From positions 23,493,893 to 23,557,892 of the forward strand of contig NC_092646.1 in NCBI RefSeq assembly GCF_039555335.1: DNA of 64,000 bases, written 5' to 3'. The notes beneath the pieces were generated by a model. The model saw only the letters and a program-made list of their open reading frames with translations. It was not told the DNA's origin and did no database searches. Positions 13,901 through 25,900 of the stretch are shown here, piece by piece. Source of the stretch: Amphiura filiformis. Lineage: Eukaryota; Echinodermata; Ophiuroidea; Amphilepidida; Amphiuridae. The stretch's first letter is position 1, and each line of letters starts with the position of its first letter. The position numbers and the translations under genes were made by a program.

Positions 13901-16900
13901 ATGGAGTTCAGCTTTTATTTTGTCTCGCAGGTGCACGCTGCACTTTCGTGGTGCGTCAATGCTTGGAGTCGCATTGTCTTTGAGGTGTAGTGTAGCTTTG
14001 TGCCTGAAGTTACCAATGGTGTCAAATTGTTCTGGGAACCGATCCTTCAAGTCTGTTACAGAGTTGACTGCGATGGCACAATAACTTGTAGTGTCATTCT
14101 CAGGTATCGGTGTCTCGGGCACCACATTGATGGTAACTAGCTTCATTCGTTCGCATGTAGGTAGTCCAACAACTGATGGACCTGGAACATCCACAATGTA
14201 GAACTTGTGTGTTGACCAAGGCATCTGGCTATACTTGCATACTATACGTATGTAACCTAGGCATGGTATCTTTGTGTTGTTATAAGCTGTAAGCTTATCA
14301 CTTGTACGCTTCATCACAGTTTTCCATCTGTTGCGAGGGTACATCTTCTTTATGATGCGAAGGGGTATGGTGTTTCCACCGGCACCTGTGTCCAATTTGA
14401 GTTTCAGGTGGTGCTGTCCTGTTTTCTCAGGTAATACTATGTCAAGAGTCGTAAACACCTCGGTTCTTGTATCCTCTTGCAGGCACATATCAGATACTCG
14501 TATGTGTATACCGTAAAATGTGTGGTCTGCATCCGAGTTGTCTGTTGTTTCCTCATCTGTCTGTATAGCATTCACCTTTGGTCCCCTATTTGCTGGTCTG
14601 TCTCTGCGCCTTCCTCTTCTGTGTCTGCTTTTGTCTCTCTTTGCACTAGTGTCTGCTGTGGGTTTACCCTGCTGCCTGCGTGTTTTTCTGCAGCAGCTGG
14701 CCCAGTGCCCCTTGGCTTGGCAAGCGTTGCATGTGTAGGTATATGCTGGGCATGCTCTGGGCTGGTGTCTGCGGGCACAGTTCCCGCACTTCTTGTAACT
14801 GCTCTGGCTTCCGGTAGTGATGCCGCTGATATTTGCGCTAACACCGGACGATAAGTCTTTAAGGTGCTTCTTGCCAGCCTTAATTGCTTCATGTTTCCTT
14901 CCTTCTTTGAGCAGTTCTGGTAAGGTAAATCCTTTCTCCTGTTCTAAGAGAGTCTTTTGTAATTTCTCATTTGGGGTTGACGCTATAACAAGTTCTATGA
15001 TTCGTTCGGTCAACTCCGCTTCACTAAAATCGCATTCACGTGCCTTGATGCGGCACCTGTTCACAAACTCGTCCAATGTTTCAGATTGTTTTTGGCGGAA
15101 GCACATTAACTCGAGTCGGTGAATGCGGAAATTGACGCTGAGCTTCAGCTGGTCTTCAAAAAGCTTCCAAAGTTTGTCAGGGTCCTTTTGATCATCCTCG
15201 GACATTCCAGAGGCGTTGATTTTTCTCAAACCTTCGGTGCCCAATGCCAATGTTATTTTTACCGCCTGCTTCGCCTTGTCGGTGACGTTGTTGTCCAGTG
15301 GACAAAGATTCATTCTTTGTTTGAAGATTTTAAATTCATCGCCGATGTCTGTGATGGACCAATTCAAGGTTGGGTATTTATACATCTTGTAGTCTGCCAT
15401 GTTGCGATGTTGTCGGCTACACGGTCAGGGAGGGTGCTACACAGGGTACAGAAGTAACCACCAACCTTGTTACTTGGGAGAAAAAACAATGAATTGGGTG
15501 TGATCAAGGATGGTGTGATATACTATGCAAGTGTGTGATGTACAGACTAAGGTGTGATAAAAATGTGTGGCATCCCAGTGGGCACAGGTTAGGATTTCGA
15601 CGTTGTATCAACGTTGATACAACGTCGAAATCTAACCTAACCTGATTTCAACCCGATTTCAACCTAGAGATTGGTTGAAATCAGGTTGAAATTTCAACGT
15701 CGATACAACGTTGAAATTTCAACCTGATTTCAACCATGTTTGAACCAACTTTCAATGCAAAAATTAAGGAGGTTGAAATCAGGTTGAAACTTCAACGTTG
15801 TATCGACGTTGAAATTTCAACCTGATTTCAACCAATGTTTCAATGCACAACTTAATGACCTTACATAAAATATTATTAGGACGAAATATGCCTATGCCTA
15901 GTATATTAACATGTTTAAAGGTCGAGAGCATTGAGATTTTACCCAAATTTCATTTTATATATCCAGGCCGCATGATCTAACGATTTCAACCGGACTTCCG
16001 TTTTCCTTCAAGTGGCGCGAGGCGTGCACTACCTCCAATGACTTACCCGAAAACACCGGGTGGTACGGGGTATGCTATACGGCCCCGTCGCCGCTCAATT
16101 GGCGGGCTGATGTTGATAATTATGGGAATTCCTACAACATGGTGAACACTTGTGAACACTTGTGGGGGGGTTGATGCAAAAGGGTGGGGGTGGGGCTTTA
16201 GTTTTGACCCTCTTATGGGTACGGCAGGGGCCTTGAAAAAAATGACTAAAATTTTCCCAGGAAAATTGAGTTTATATGATTTTCTATGGGATTGACTCAT
16301 AATTTTCATGTCAAAAAGGGCGGCCCTGAATTTTTTGAGAACTGAAAGGGGGGGTTTGCATCACCCCCCCACAAGTGTTTGTGAGTGGTCCCTAATAGGC
16401 CTATTGGAACTTCGCATATCTTCTATTTTACTAACCCGATTATGTGATGTCGCCCCGGGGTATTGCCCGGGTATGCGCCGCGGCGTAGCCGGCGTCAGTA
16501 GGTGCAGATCGAGGTCGGTGGGCACGCCCTCTCTAAATATTGTGATATTGTGGGTGGGTACGGTACGTACACGCGTGCACATGTGTTAACTCGCCGGTAC
16601 ACACATGCGTTCGCAAATGTTTGCGAGTACGCACTCATGTTTACAAGTGTTCATGGGTACGATTGCGTACATTGCCGGTACACACATTCACAAGTATTTG
16701 CGAATACGCACGCGCGTGCGCAAGTCTTTATGGGTACGCATGTACATGTTCAAGTTTTTATGGGTACGCACATGTGTTTGCAAGTTATTGCGGGTGCGCA
16801 CGCGCGTTCGCAAGTGTTTGCAAGTACACATGTGCATACACTAAGTGTTTGCAAGTACAAACGCACGTTCGCAAGTGTTTATGTGCACGCATGCGCGCGG

Positions 16901-19900
16901 GCAAGATATTGCAGGTAGGCACGCGAGTTTGCAAGTGTTTATGAGTACTCGCGTGCGTGCGCAGGTTATTGCGGGTACGCATGCCCGTTCCCAAGTGTTT
17001 GCGAGTACGCACGCACGTTCGCAAGTTTTTACGTGTATGCACTCGTTCTCAAGTGTTTATGCGTACGCATGCACGTTCGCAAGTGTTTGCAAATACGCAA
17101 GCGCATGCGCAAGTGTTTATGGGTACGCACTTGTGTTCAAAAGTTATTGCGGGAACGCACGCGCGTGCGTGCACAAGACATTGCGTTACGCAGTCGAGTT
17201 TTCAAGTGTTTTCGAGTACGCATGCGCGTTCGCAAGTGTTTATGGGTACGCGAAAGTTATTACGGGTACGCATGCGAGTTCGCAAGTTTTTATGGGTACG
17301 CGAAAGTTATTACGGGTACGCATGCGAATTCGCAAGTGTTTGCAAGTACACTCTCGCGTTCACAAGTGTTTACACGCGCATTTGCAAATTATTGTAGGTA
17401 CGTACGCGCGTGCACAAGTGTTTGTGAGTAGACCTACGCACACGCGAGTGCAAAACTTATGCCACTGCCGCGAGCGGGATGGCGCATCAGCCAATGACAA
17501 ATGCCTTGAATGTGTCCGTTTGTTTGAACTTGATGTAGGATCTGGATCTGGATCATCTTGTCTCAGGGCTAGTCGGCCTAGGCCTATATCTGAAACATTT
17601 TTGGATATTCGCATTTTGACCTTAAAAAAACAGGGTTTTAATCCTAGATCCACCATAAATGTTTGGACATTCGAAAATTATATTTTTGGATTAAAATTGT
17701 AGTAGTGCGATATCGCTTTCGCCCAACACTTTTCCAGAGTGGATATTGCCCAATGTACAGCAGCAAGCAAAAGGAGTTGCACGCGTACGTATGACGTACA
17801 TAAACTTGAGGCCTAAATTTGCAAATAAAACAGGTTAGTAAACATTTAAATTTTCTTTAAAGGTCTACTTGACTTTTGGACACATTGCTGGATGTATATT
17901 TCAACTTGGTTTTCCATTTTGTATCATCAGGATATGTTAAAATAGTTAAGCTTACTGAGCAGTTTAAAAATTACATGCCTGCTGCCATGCTGCACATGAC
18001 ATGCATGCTGTATACAATCATGAATGCACCATTCGAGAAACACGAAAAAGTGCTTTGAAGTTGACATGCTTGTGACATTACTTGTACTTTGTAGAAGACC
18101 CAGTCATGCCAGTTTGGAATATTTGCTGGGGGCAATCAGGCCCGTAGTCTGGATTTATTTGGGGGGTGCTGATTTTGAAAAAGTGGACCTTTTTTCCAAA
18201 ATTTTGACCTTTTGGACTGGGCGGATTTGGACATTTTTGGACCAAGAAAGCATGCGCTCGCAAATGGGACTTCAGGGGTTAAAAGGGGAGATTTTTGTGG
18301 TTAAAAAGGGGGACTTTTGGGGCCTTTGGCATTTAAGGAGGGGGGTGGCAAATGTTTATTTTATAATTAACAAACTTAGGCCCTATACTAGGCCTAGCCC
18401 TAGACTAGTCATATCGTGCAGCAAGGTCTAGCTGTAACCCCTAGACTACAGGTCTAGTCATGCTCATGTGCTAGGTCATTGTACTAGTGTTTTTGGTCAG
18501 TTCTTTACACAGCCGTGCCGTAACGTCACGGCTGTGTCTTTATTATTTCAGGATCTTCTTCTTCTTCTTCTGTCGACCATTACATTTGCTCTAGCACTGA
18601 CATGCTTACACCGATTTTGACCTAACTTGGTCAGCACCATAACTGACCATGCTCCTACATGTCACATGAAACTCGTGGGGTCAAAGGTCACGTAGGGGTC
18701 ACAGAGGTCAAAAACGTGATTTCAACTCAAAATGCTACTTCTCCCACAAATTTCGCAGGACAGTAACGCCACTCGCACACATGCATTGTTATTACCCAGT
18801 GTCTATAAATCATACACAGATTTGAGGTCAAAGGTCATTAAGGGGTCACTTATAAGCTAAGAAAAACATAGGAGAGTGACGGTATGTGCACATATTAATT
18901 ATGTTTATCTTATGTATATGTGGTATTTTTTTGTTTGAGGTCAAAGGTCATTAAGGGGTCACTTCCGGTATAAAACGAAATAGCTTCAAAATGCTACTTC
19001 TCCCACAAATTACGTAGGACGGTGATGCAACTTGCGCACATGCATTGCTATTACACAGTGTCTATGAATCATACACAGATTTGAGGTCAAAGGTCATTAA
19101 GGGGTCATTTCCGGTATAAAACCAAATTCCTTCAAAAATTTTTATAAGCTAAGAAAAACATAGGAGAGTGACGGTATTTGCACATGTGAATTACGTTTAT
19201 CTAATGTGTATGTGGTATTTTTTGTTTGTGGTCAAAGGTCATTAAGGGGTCACTTCCGGTATAAAACCAAATTCCTTCAAAACGTTTTATCAGCTAAGAA
19301 AAACAATGGAGAGTGACGGTATGTGCACACATGAATTACGTTTACCTAATGTATATGGTATTTTTTATTTGGGGTCAAAGGTCATAAAGGGATAACTTCC
19401 GGTCCAAGACAAAAAACATTCAAAATGTCCCTTCTGTCACAAATAACATGGCAGAGTGATAATATGTGCACCCGTGCATTGACATAAGGCAATGCCTGTG
19501 GGGTTTTCGTAGATTTTGGGGTCAAAGGTCATTAAGGGATCACAACACGGCTGTGTTCGTGGTCTTAGACCACAGCTAAGTCTAGTTTTCTTTCTTTCTT
19601 GCACCCCGGTTCCGAAACTAAAGACGTTTGGAATTTTTCTTCGATTAGTCTGTCTTACCATTCAATGTATAAAGCCTAAATCAGCTCAGCGAACTCAGTT
19701 TTTGTTTTTGCTTTTTGCTGAACCATGAAATGGTATCAGCCTATAACAGTGTATGTTACTAGGTTACTAACCATGATGCAGTCATGTCTACAGTAGAATT
19801 CATCTCGACCTTTGCAGGACTTAACCCCATTAAAAGCTATTAAACCAAGATAACACTCATTGAAACAGCTCAACTGATTAAATCGGATCTTCTCTGGTTG

Positions 19901-22900
19901 TGCACAAGTGACTGTTTTCATGTGCGATATCGCAATAAAGCTAGTATTCATAGCTTCAGTTGGGTAACCGATTATAAAGGCAACGAAAGAAAACAATGTT
20001 ATGTGTGGCTTTGTTCACGAAATCAGACAATGTCGTGCTTTTTGTAAACCAGCATTCTTGAAAATGAAACATATAATGATTTGTTGACTTAACACGGTTT
20101 AGAAATAATTTCTGCATATTTTTGGTGTTATCTGTCGTTTACATATCCTTCCTAAAACACCAAAGTACGAGTATTTCCAAACATCTAAATTTGCTAAAAA
20201 TTTAGGACATGTTACAAAACTATATTGTCCTAAATTTTAGAAATTTAGGTGTTTGGATATTGGCCGGTTATTTTGTGTTTTACAAGCGACGTTAACTAGG
20301 ACAGATAACTATACCTAAAACATGAAGAAATTATTTCCCAAAATACGAATATTTCAAAATCTAAATTAGCTAAAAATTTAGGAAATGTTAAAAAAGCTAT
20401 ATTTTCTAGAACTTTAGAAGAGTACTTTTAATATTGGCCGGTTTTTTTCATAATCGACGTTAACCCAACTGAAGCTAACGAATACCAGCTTTATTGGATA
20501 TCGCACATGAAAACAGTCACTTGTGTACAACCAGAGAAGATCCGATTTAATCAGTTGAGCTGTTTCAATGAGTGTTATCTTGGTTTAATAGCTTTAATGG
20601 GGTTAAGTCCTGCAAAGGTCGAGATGAATTCTACTGTAGACATGACTGCATCATGTTTGGTCTGAAATGGACATAACTTTAAATGCCACGAAGGTATGAA
20701 TCAAATCATGAACCCCCAGTGATGTCAAATGAAAGAGGAAGGAGTAAAGAATATAATAAAAATATTTCCTAACATCAGAGGTCATAAAGGAGTCACAGGG
20801 GTCAAAAAAGGTCATTTGAACCGAAAATGCTCCAATTGAGCTGAAATTTAAATGCAATGATCATTCTGACATTCTAAACATGTTTAAAATAATTTAATAT
20901 TCATTTAAGGTCATTAAGGGGTCATAAAGGGTTGACGTGTGGCCGAGTGGATAAGGCGCCCGACTCATAATACATAGGTTGTGAGTTCGAGCCCCGCTCG
21001 TGCCAACGTGTTGTGTCCTTGGGCAAGGCACTTTATCCTCATTGCCTTCTTGGGGGGATGTGGTTGGGATGGATTGGATGTTTGTATAGTTGTTTGTTTC
21101 AATGTTGCAATATTGGCGCTGATTAAGCTGCTGCCTGCAAATTGCATTGTGTCTGTTTAGGTGTGTTTAATGTACAATTCTAGCAATTTGACCTGCGGGT
21201 CACGATTAGAGTTTGAAATAAAAACCTTCCTTTTTTTTTTTTTTTTGATATATACATGTACCACAATATACTGCCAAAGCCCCATTGTTCAGCTATGGTA
21301 CGGTAATCGCTCTAGTTTAAACATGTAAAGAAACTAGAGCAAAAATACTTTACAATTTCCCTCTTTTTGGTCCGAATAATGGCCCTAAGAATTGTTCAGC
21401 AGAATGACCCTAAACAGTCAGGAGTAACTATCTTACATTAAGCATTAATCGTACTGCATGTCTATGTCAAATATAATGTCATGCAAGGCCCTCCAATTGA
21501 GCTGATATTTAAATGCAATGATCCTTATGACATTCTAAACATGTTTAAAATATTTTAAAATTCATTTAAGGTCATTAAGGGGTCATAAAGGGTTGATATA
21601 TACATGTACCACAATATACTGCCAAAGCCCCATTGTTCAGCTATGGTACGGTAATCGCTCTAGTTTAAACATGTAAAGAAACTAGAGCAAAAATACTTTA
21701 CAATTTCCCTCTTTTTTTTTTTTTTAATGGCCCTAAGAATTGTTCAGCAGAATGACCCTAAACAGTCAGGAGTAACTATCTTACATTAAGCATATTAATC
21801 GTACTGCATGTCTATGTCAAATATAATGTTTCTGTATGTAAATTATGGAAATGTATTTTCAAATGATAATCCTGAAATTGTTATTTTTGTCGTTACAGCT
21901 GACGTGTTGTTGTGCCACGTGACAATGGAATCAAAACAAGATTGGCCATGCAATAGACTATAGTCCATGACAATGTACAATGTATAAAGCATCAAAAAAA
22001 TTGACTTTTAACTTAAGAAAGTTTAGATGCAGCCAAAGATTTTGGATGAACTGGCCAATTGAGAGAGCCATCATTTTAATACAAGAGCATGCATGGTCAA
22101 ATCAAAGATGGAGTAAACTGACACGGCATGACATGGAACAACTCCGACACTGAATAAAGCTAGATACAGTCCAGAGGCGGGTCATTCACATCACAGATCG
22201 ACCCTCCTTCAAATTCTGCCTTTGGGTCCATCGTAAAGCAGTTGCTGCCACGTACATCAGATCTAACTCAAGTTGTTAGTCATCATTCATTCCATATAGC
22301 CCGCATGATGGAATGTACTTGTACTCACGCCTCACATTCCAGGAACTGTGAAACGGACCAACTTCAAAATGTGATTTTTTTGGTCAAAAATGTGCAAACC
22401 CATCAGCTTCATGATAACAGCTGTTATTGCCTTGATATGTGTCTTGACATAGAAAGAAACAAGTTGAACAACTAAGCAAGCAAATACAGATTCTGGTCTA
22501 GATTTTCTTCAAGTAATATTGGTATTGATGACATCAATGCGATATAAGCCTACTGGTAGGGTTGACGTTTTTGATGCTTATCTCCTTCAGCTAAAACTGA
22601 GCACAAGGATCCTTTAAATACATTGAAGGGTGGATTGCAGGGGATCACCCCGGTACTGTTTACTGTACTTCAAAAATACACTCATTAACTCTAGGTTCCA
22701 GAGTTCTCCTCGTCTGGTTACAAATGTAGCGTTGAGGAGTATCAAAGCAGAAGCAGAAGCAAACGCAGAACAATTCCAAAGCTATTGATCACACTATCTG
22801 TATATCAGTCTAAGAAAGTTCTGTGAAGTTCTTCCATGAGAAAAATAGAAGTATTCAGTTATATAATCTATCAACAATTTCCAGTTTAGTTATATGTTAG

Positions 22901-25900
22901 TGTATCAAAAGTCAGGACTTAGAAACCATAATTTATATGTTAAAGATACCTTACATGGTATCAGAAGTTTTAAGTTAGTTGTAACGTGAAAAGAAGAAAA
23001 ACTTGACATTTTTACTCAGGATTTTTACTTTAAGTATATTAACATCTTAATACTAATTACGGCGTGTCCGTCCGTCCGTCCCTCTGTCCGCTCGCTATCG
23101 CGTTCGCGTCAGCGCGGTTCGCGTTCACGCGATGCACTATCGCGTGCTCGCGGTGCGCTATCCCATGTCTATGTGCGCTATCGCGGAGTATCAACGGGAG
23201 TGTGCGCGGGTACAGTACGCGCATCGGAAAAGCAGTGTGACTAACAGGTGCATCTCATCGGACCAATAATTATAGGCCTTATTTTCAACACATATTTCAA
23301 TACCGAACACGTGCACACCAAACACGTGCATCTCATCGGACCAATAATTATAGGCCTATTTCAGCAGAACATGACTATTTCCGGAAGGCATATGAACCGT
23401 TTTTGCGTTCACGTTTCTCGCGATTGATTTCATTACTTTAGTAACGGCCTACCCAGCAAACACAAAACGTTTTCGACATCATTCGCAAAAGGTTGTCAGA
23501 AAACGTTTAAATGTCGGGTTATATAAAAGGAATATTAAGAGTATAAAACGGTTTCATAACCTTAAAAAAATGTTGATAATCTACTTCTCAGCAAACAAAA
23601 ATGTTTTACAGAAAACGTGTAGGGCCTAAATGTCGGGTTATATGAAGGGTATAAAAACGTTTTGATAACATTCCAAAAACATTCTTGAAAACTTGATACA
23701 AAACATTCTAAACAGAATCTTATTTTGGGAAAAAATTGTCCCCAAAATATTTGCAATAACGTTTTCAAACGTTTTTATGACCTTCATGTAACCCGACATT
23801 TAAATGTTATTAAAATGTGTTTTTTTTTCAACAAGAACATTTCTGTGTTTGCTGGGTTCAAATATTTTAACATAATGTTATTTAAGTATTGACAAAAATA
23901 TTGTTGTAGTGTGTTTTCATACAAAACGTTTTAAACGTTATCATGACCTTTATATAACCCGACATTTGAATGTTATTAAAACGTTTTCACTTAAACCAAA
24001 AGCCAAAATATAACTTATTTAAAACATTTTAAAACGTTGTTGTGTTTGCTGGGTATATCCACGTCCAGATACTAATTTCGGTTTCTCTAAATGTGGTAAC
24101 AGGGCAGGGCTTGGAAGAGGCGAATGATGGGTTTACAGATTATGGGTAGGCCTACCGAACTACCGAAGTAAGCATCACACCTATAAAAACAAACAGAGTT
24201 GATTAAGTTGTGTAAAGTTGGGTCTTGATCATTGAGAGATGCATTTCATAGTAGTTTAAAAAGTCAGGGCAGGTATATGGGTAACGGGTTTGGGTAATTA
24301 GAAATAGGCCTATCACGAGAAGCGCCCGACCCGAGAACCGCGAAATCTAGTTAAGTATAATGGGCACGTTGCATCCAGTACATTCTTAAAGGTTCCAAAA
24401 GGGTCAAGTTCTAAAGTGTCCTCCTAGTACATAGGCCTATGGATAACCCTCACACTTTAACATAAAATACTTCTTGAAAATTAACGAGTTCTTTTGAGAA
24501 CCATCACAAATCTAATGTGTTTAGGTTCTAAATGTCCAGCTCGTAACACTTTTTAAACAAATACACACTTTTTTAAGGAAGGCTCCGCCTATCACAACAA
24601 TATGCCCTATGTAAGAAAAATAATTATCAAGCACGAATCACGTGGTTTTATCTAAAACAAACTCATGGCGACCATGTGATTCGGGCTTGATTATTATCTT
24701 TCTAACATTTATAAGGCATGATATTATAATTGCCGGAGACTCATTAAAGTGCTTAGGAATAAAAGAAAATATTGTTTTCCACATTTTCACGAAACGATTG
24801 GTATTTTTGGCAACACCAACTCCTAAACATCACAAATAAAAAGCTTACATATCTAATTTCTAAAAGTTTAAACTGACTTTCAGCACAAATATCCAAGTAA
24901 CCTTGAATTGTCGATGTGTGACACACATCGTCATCAGAAGAAGTCCTATGATGTTGTTACTTATCTAAACATGTCGCTTTAAATAGCTAAACGTTAGCAT
25001 TTAGAGTGTTTAGGATGCGTTTTGATACAAATTGTATCAAAGTATGAGACATGTAAAGTAACTTGAAAATCAAAAGGACGGAGCTGATTTTATTTTGGAT
25101 TTGCGATGTGTATGATAATATGTTTTATAATATGAAATCATAACAACTTACACTGAATTTCAAAATCTATTGAAATCGCATATCTATGTTCTAAAGACAG
25201 AATTTTTTTTGAATAAGGACCTTAAAATATCCCAATTTTTGATCTTTTTTAACCCATATTTTTAATTATTCAAAAATTGTTTTGAATCTTTAGAACATAA
25301 ATATGCAGTTTTTTTGTGCGTTTTCCAGCTAAAAATAAAGGCGGCAGCCACTATGAAATTGGCTATACCATCTTGAAAAAATAATGGATTACCTCATATC
25401 CAAAATAATTGTTCTACAGCTAGAGCACTATAATATTTCTGGTTGATTTTATACCAATAATAGGTGAAAGAGGTGTCCTGTATATGTACATGTGTTTGTT
25501 GTTGTTGTTTTCAGGCAGTTGTTAAGGCAGCGGCCATTTTAAAAATGGCGGCACATCTTGAAAAAATAAACCAGAATTGTTTAGTCTTTATTGCTGTATT
25601 ACTCGCATTATAAAGGTAAACAAAATGCTTTGTCAACTCTTTAATAACATTATGTTAAAATCGTGCATCTAATTTTCAAAAGTGTTTTTAGAACGTTATT
25701 AAAACGTTTTATACCTTTATATAAACCGACAATAACACGTTATCTGTAAAACGTTTTGTGTTTGCTGGGCAACTCAACTTGAAGGCTCTACGACGACGTT
25801 GAAAAATTGATATGATGATGATATATAAATGTCAAAGTTCAAGGTAACTCGACTTATGGCCTAAAACGCGACGCTTACTTTGCACCTAAAATCTATGGAA

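Noticed and set aside
14572-14892. Frames overlapping gag-pol (for example 11778-12179 plus and 14572-14892 minus)
   Set aside because: They are shadows of the 1355-residue Gag-Pol frame in other frames or on the opposite strand.
16845-17702. 285-codon plus-strand frame
   Set aside because: It is the product of the 30-bp minisatellite, which leaves all three frames open; no domain, no splice signals.
18507-19557. CRISPR array
   Set aside because: The repeats are about 145 bp, degenerate, with no unique spacers, in animal DNA.
20936-21010. A functional tRNA gene
   Set aside because: Box A and box B are present, but the sequence continues into a SINE body and tail, and the cloverleaf is imperfect. 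It is a tRNA-derived SINE head.
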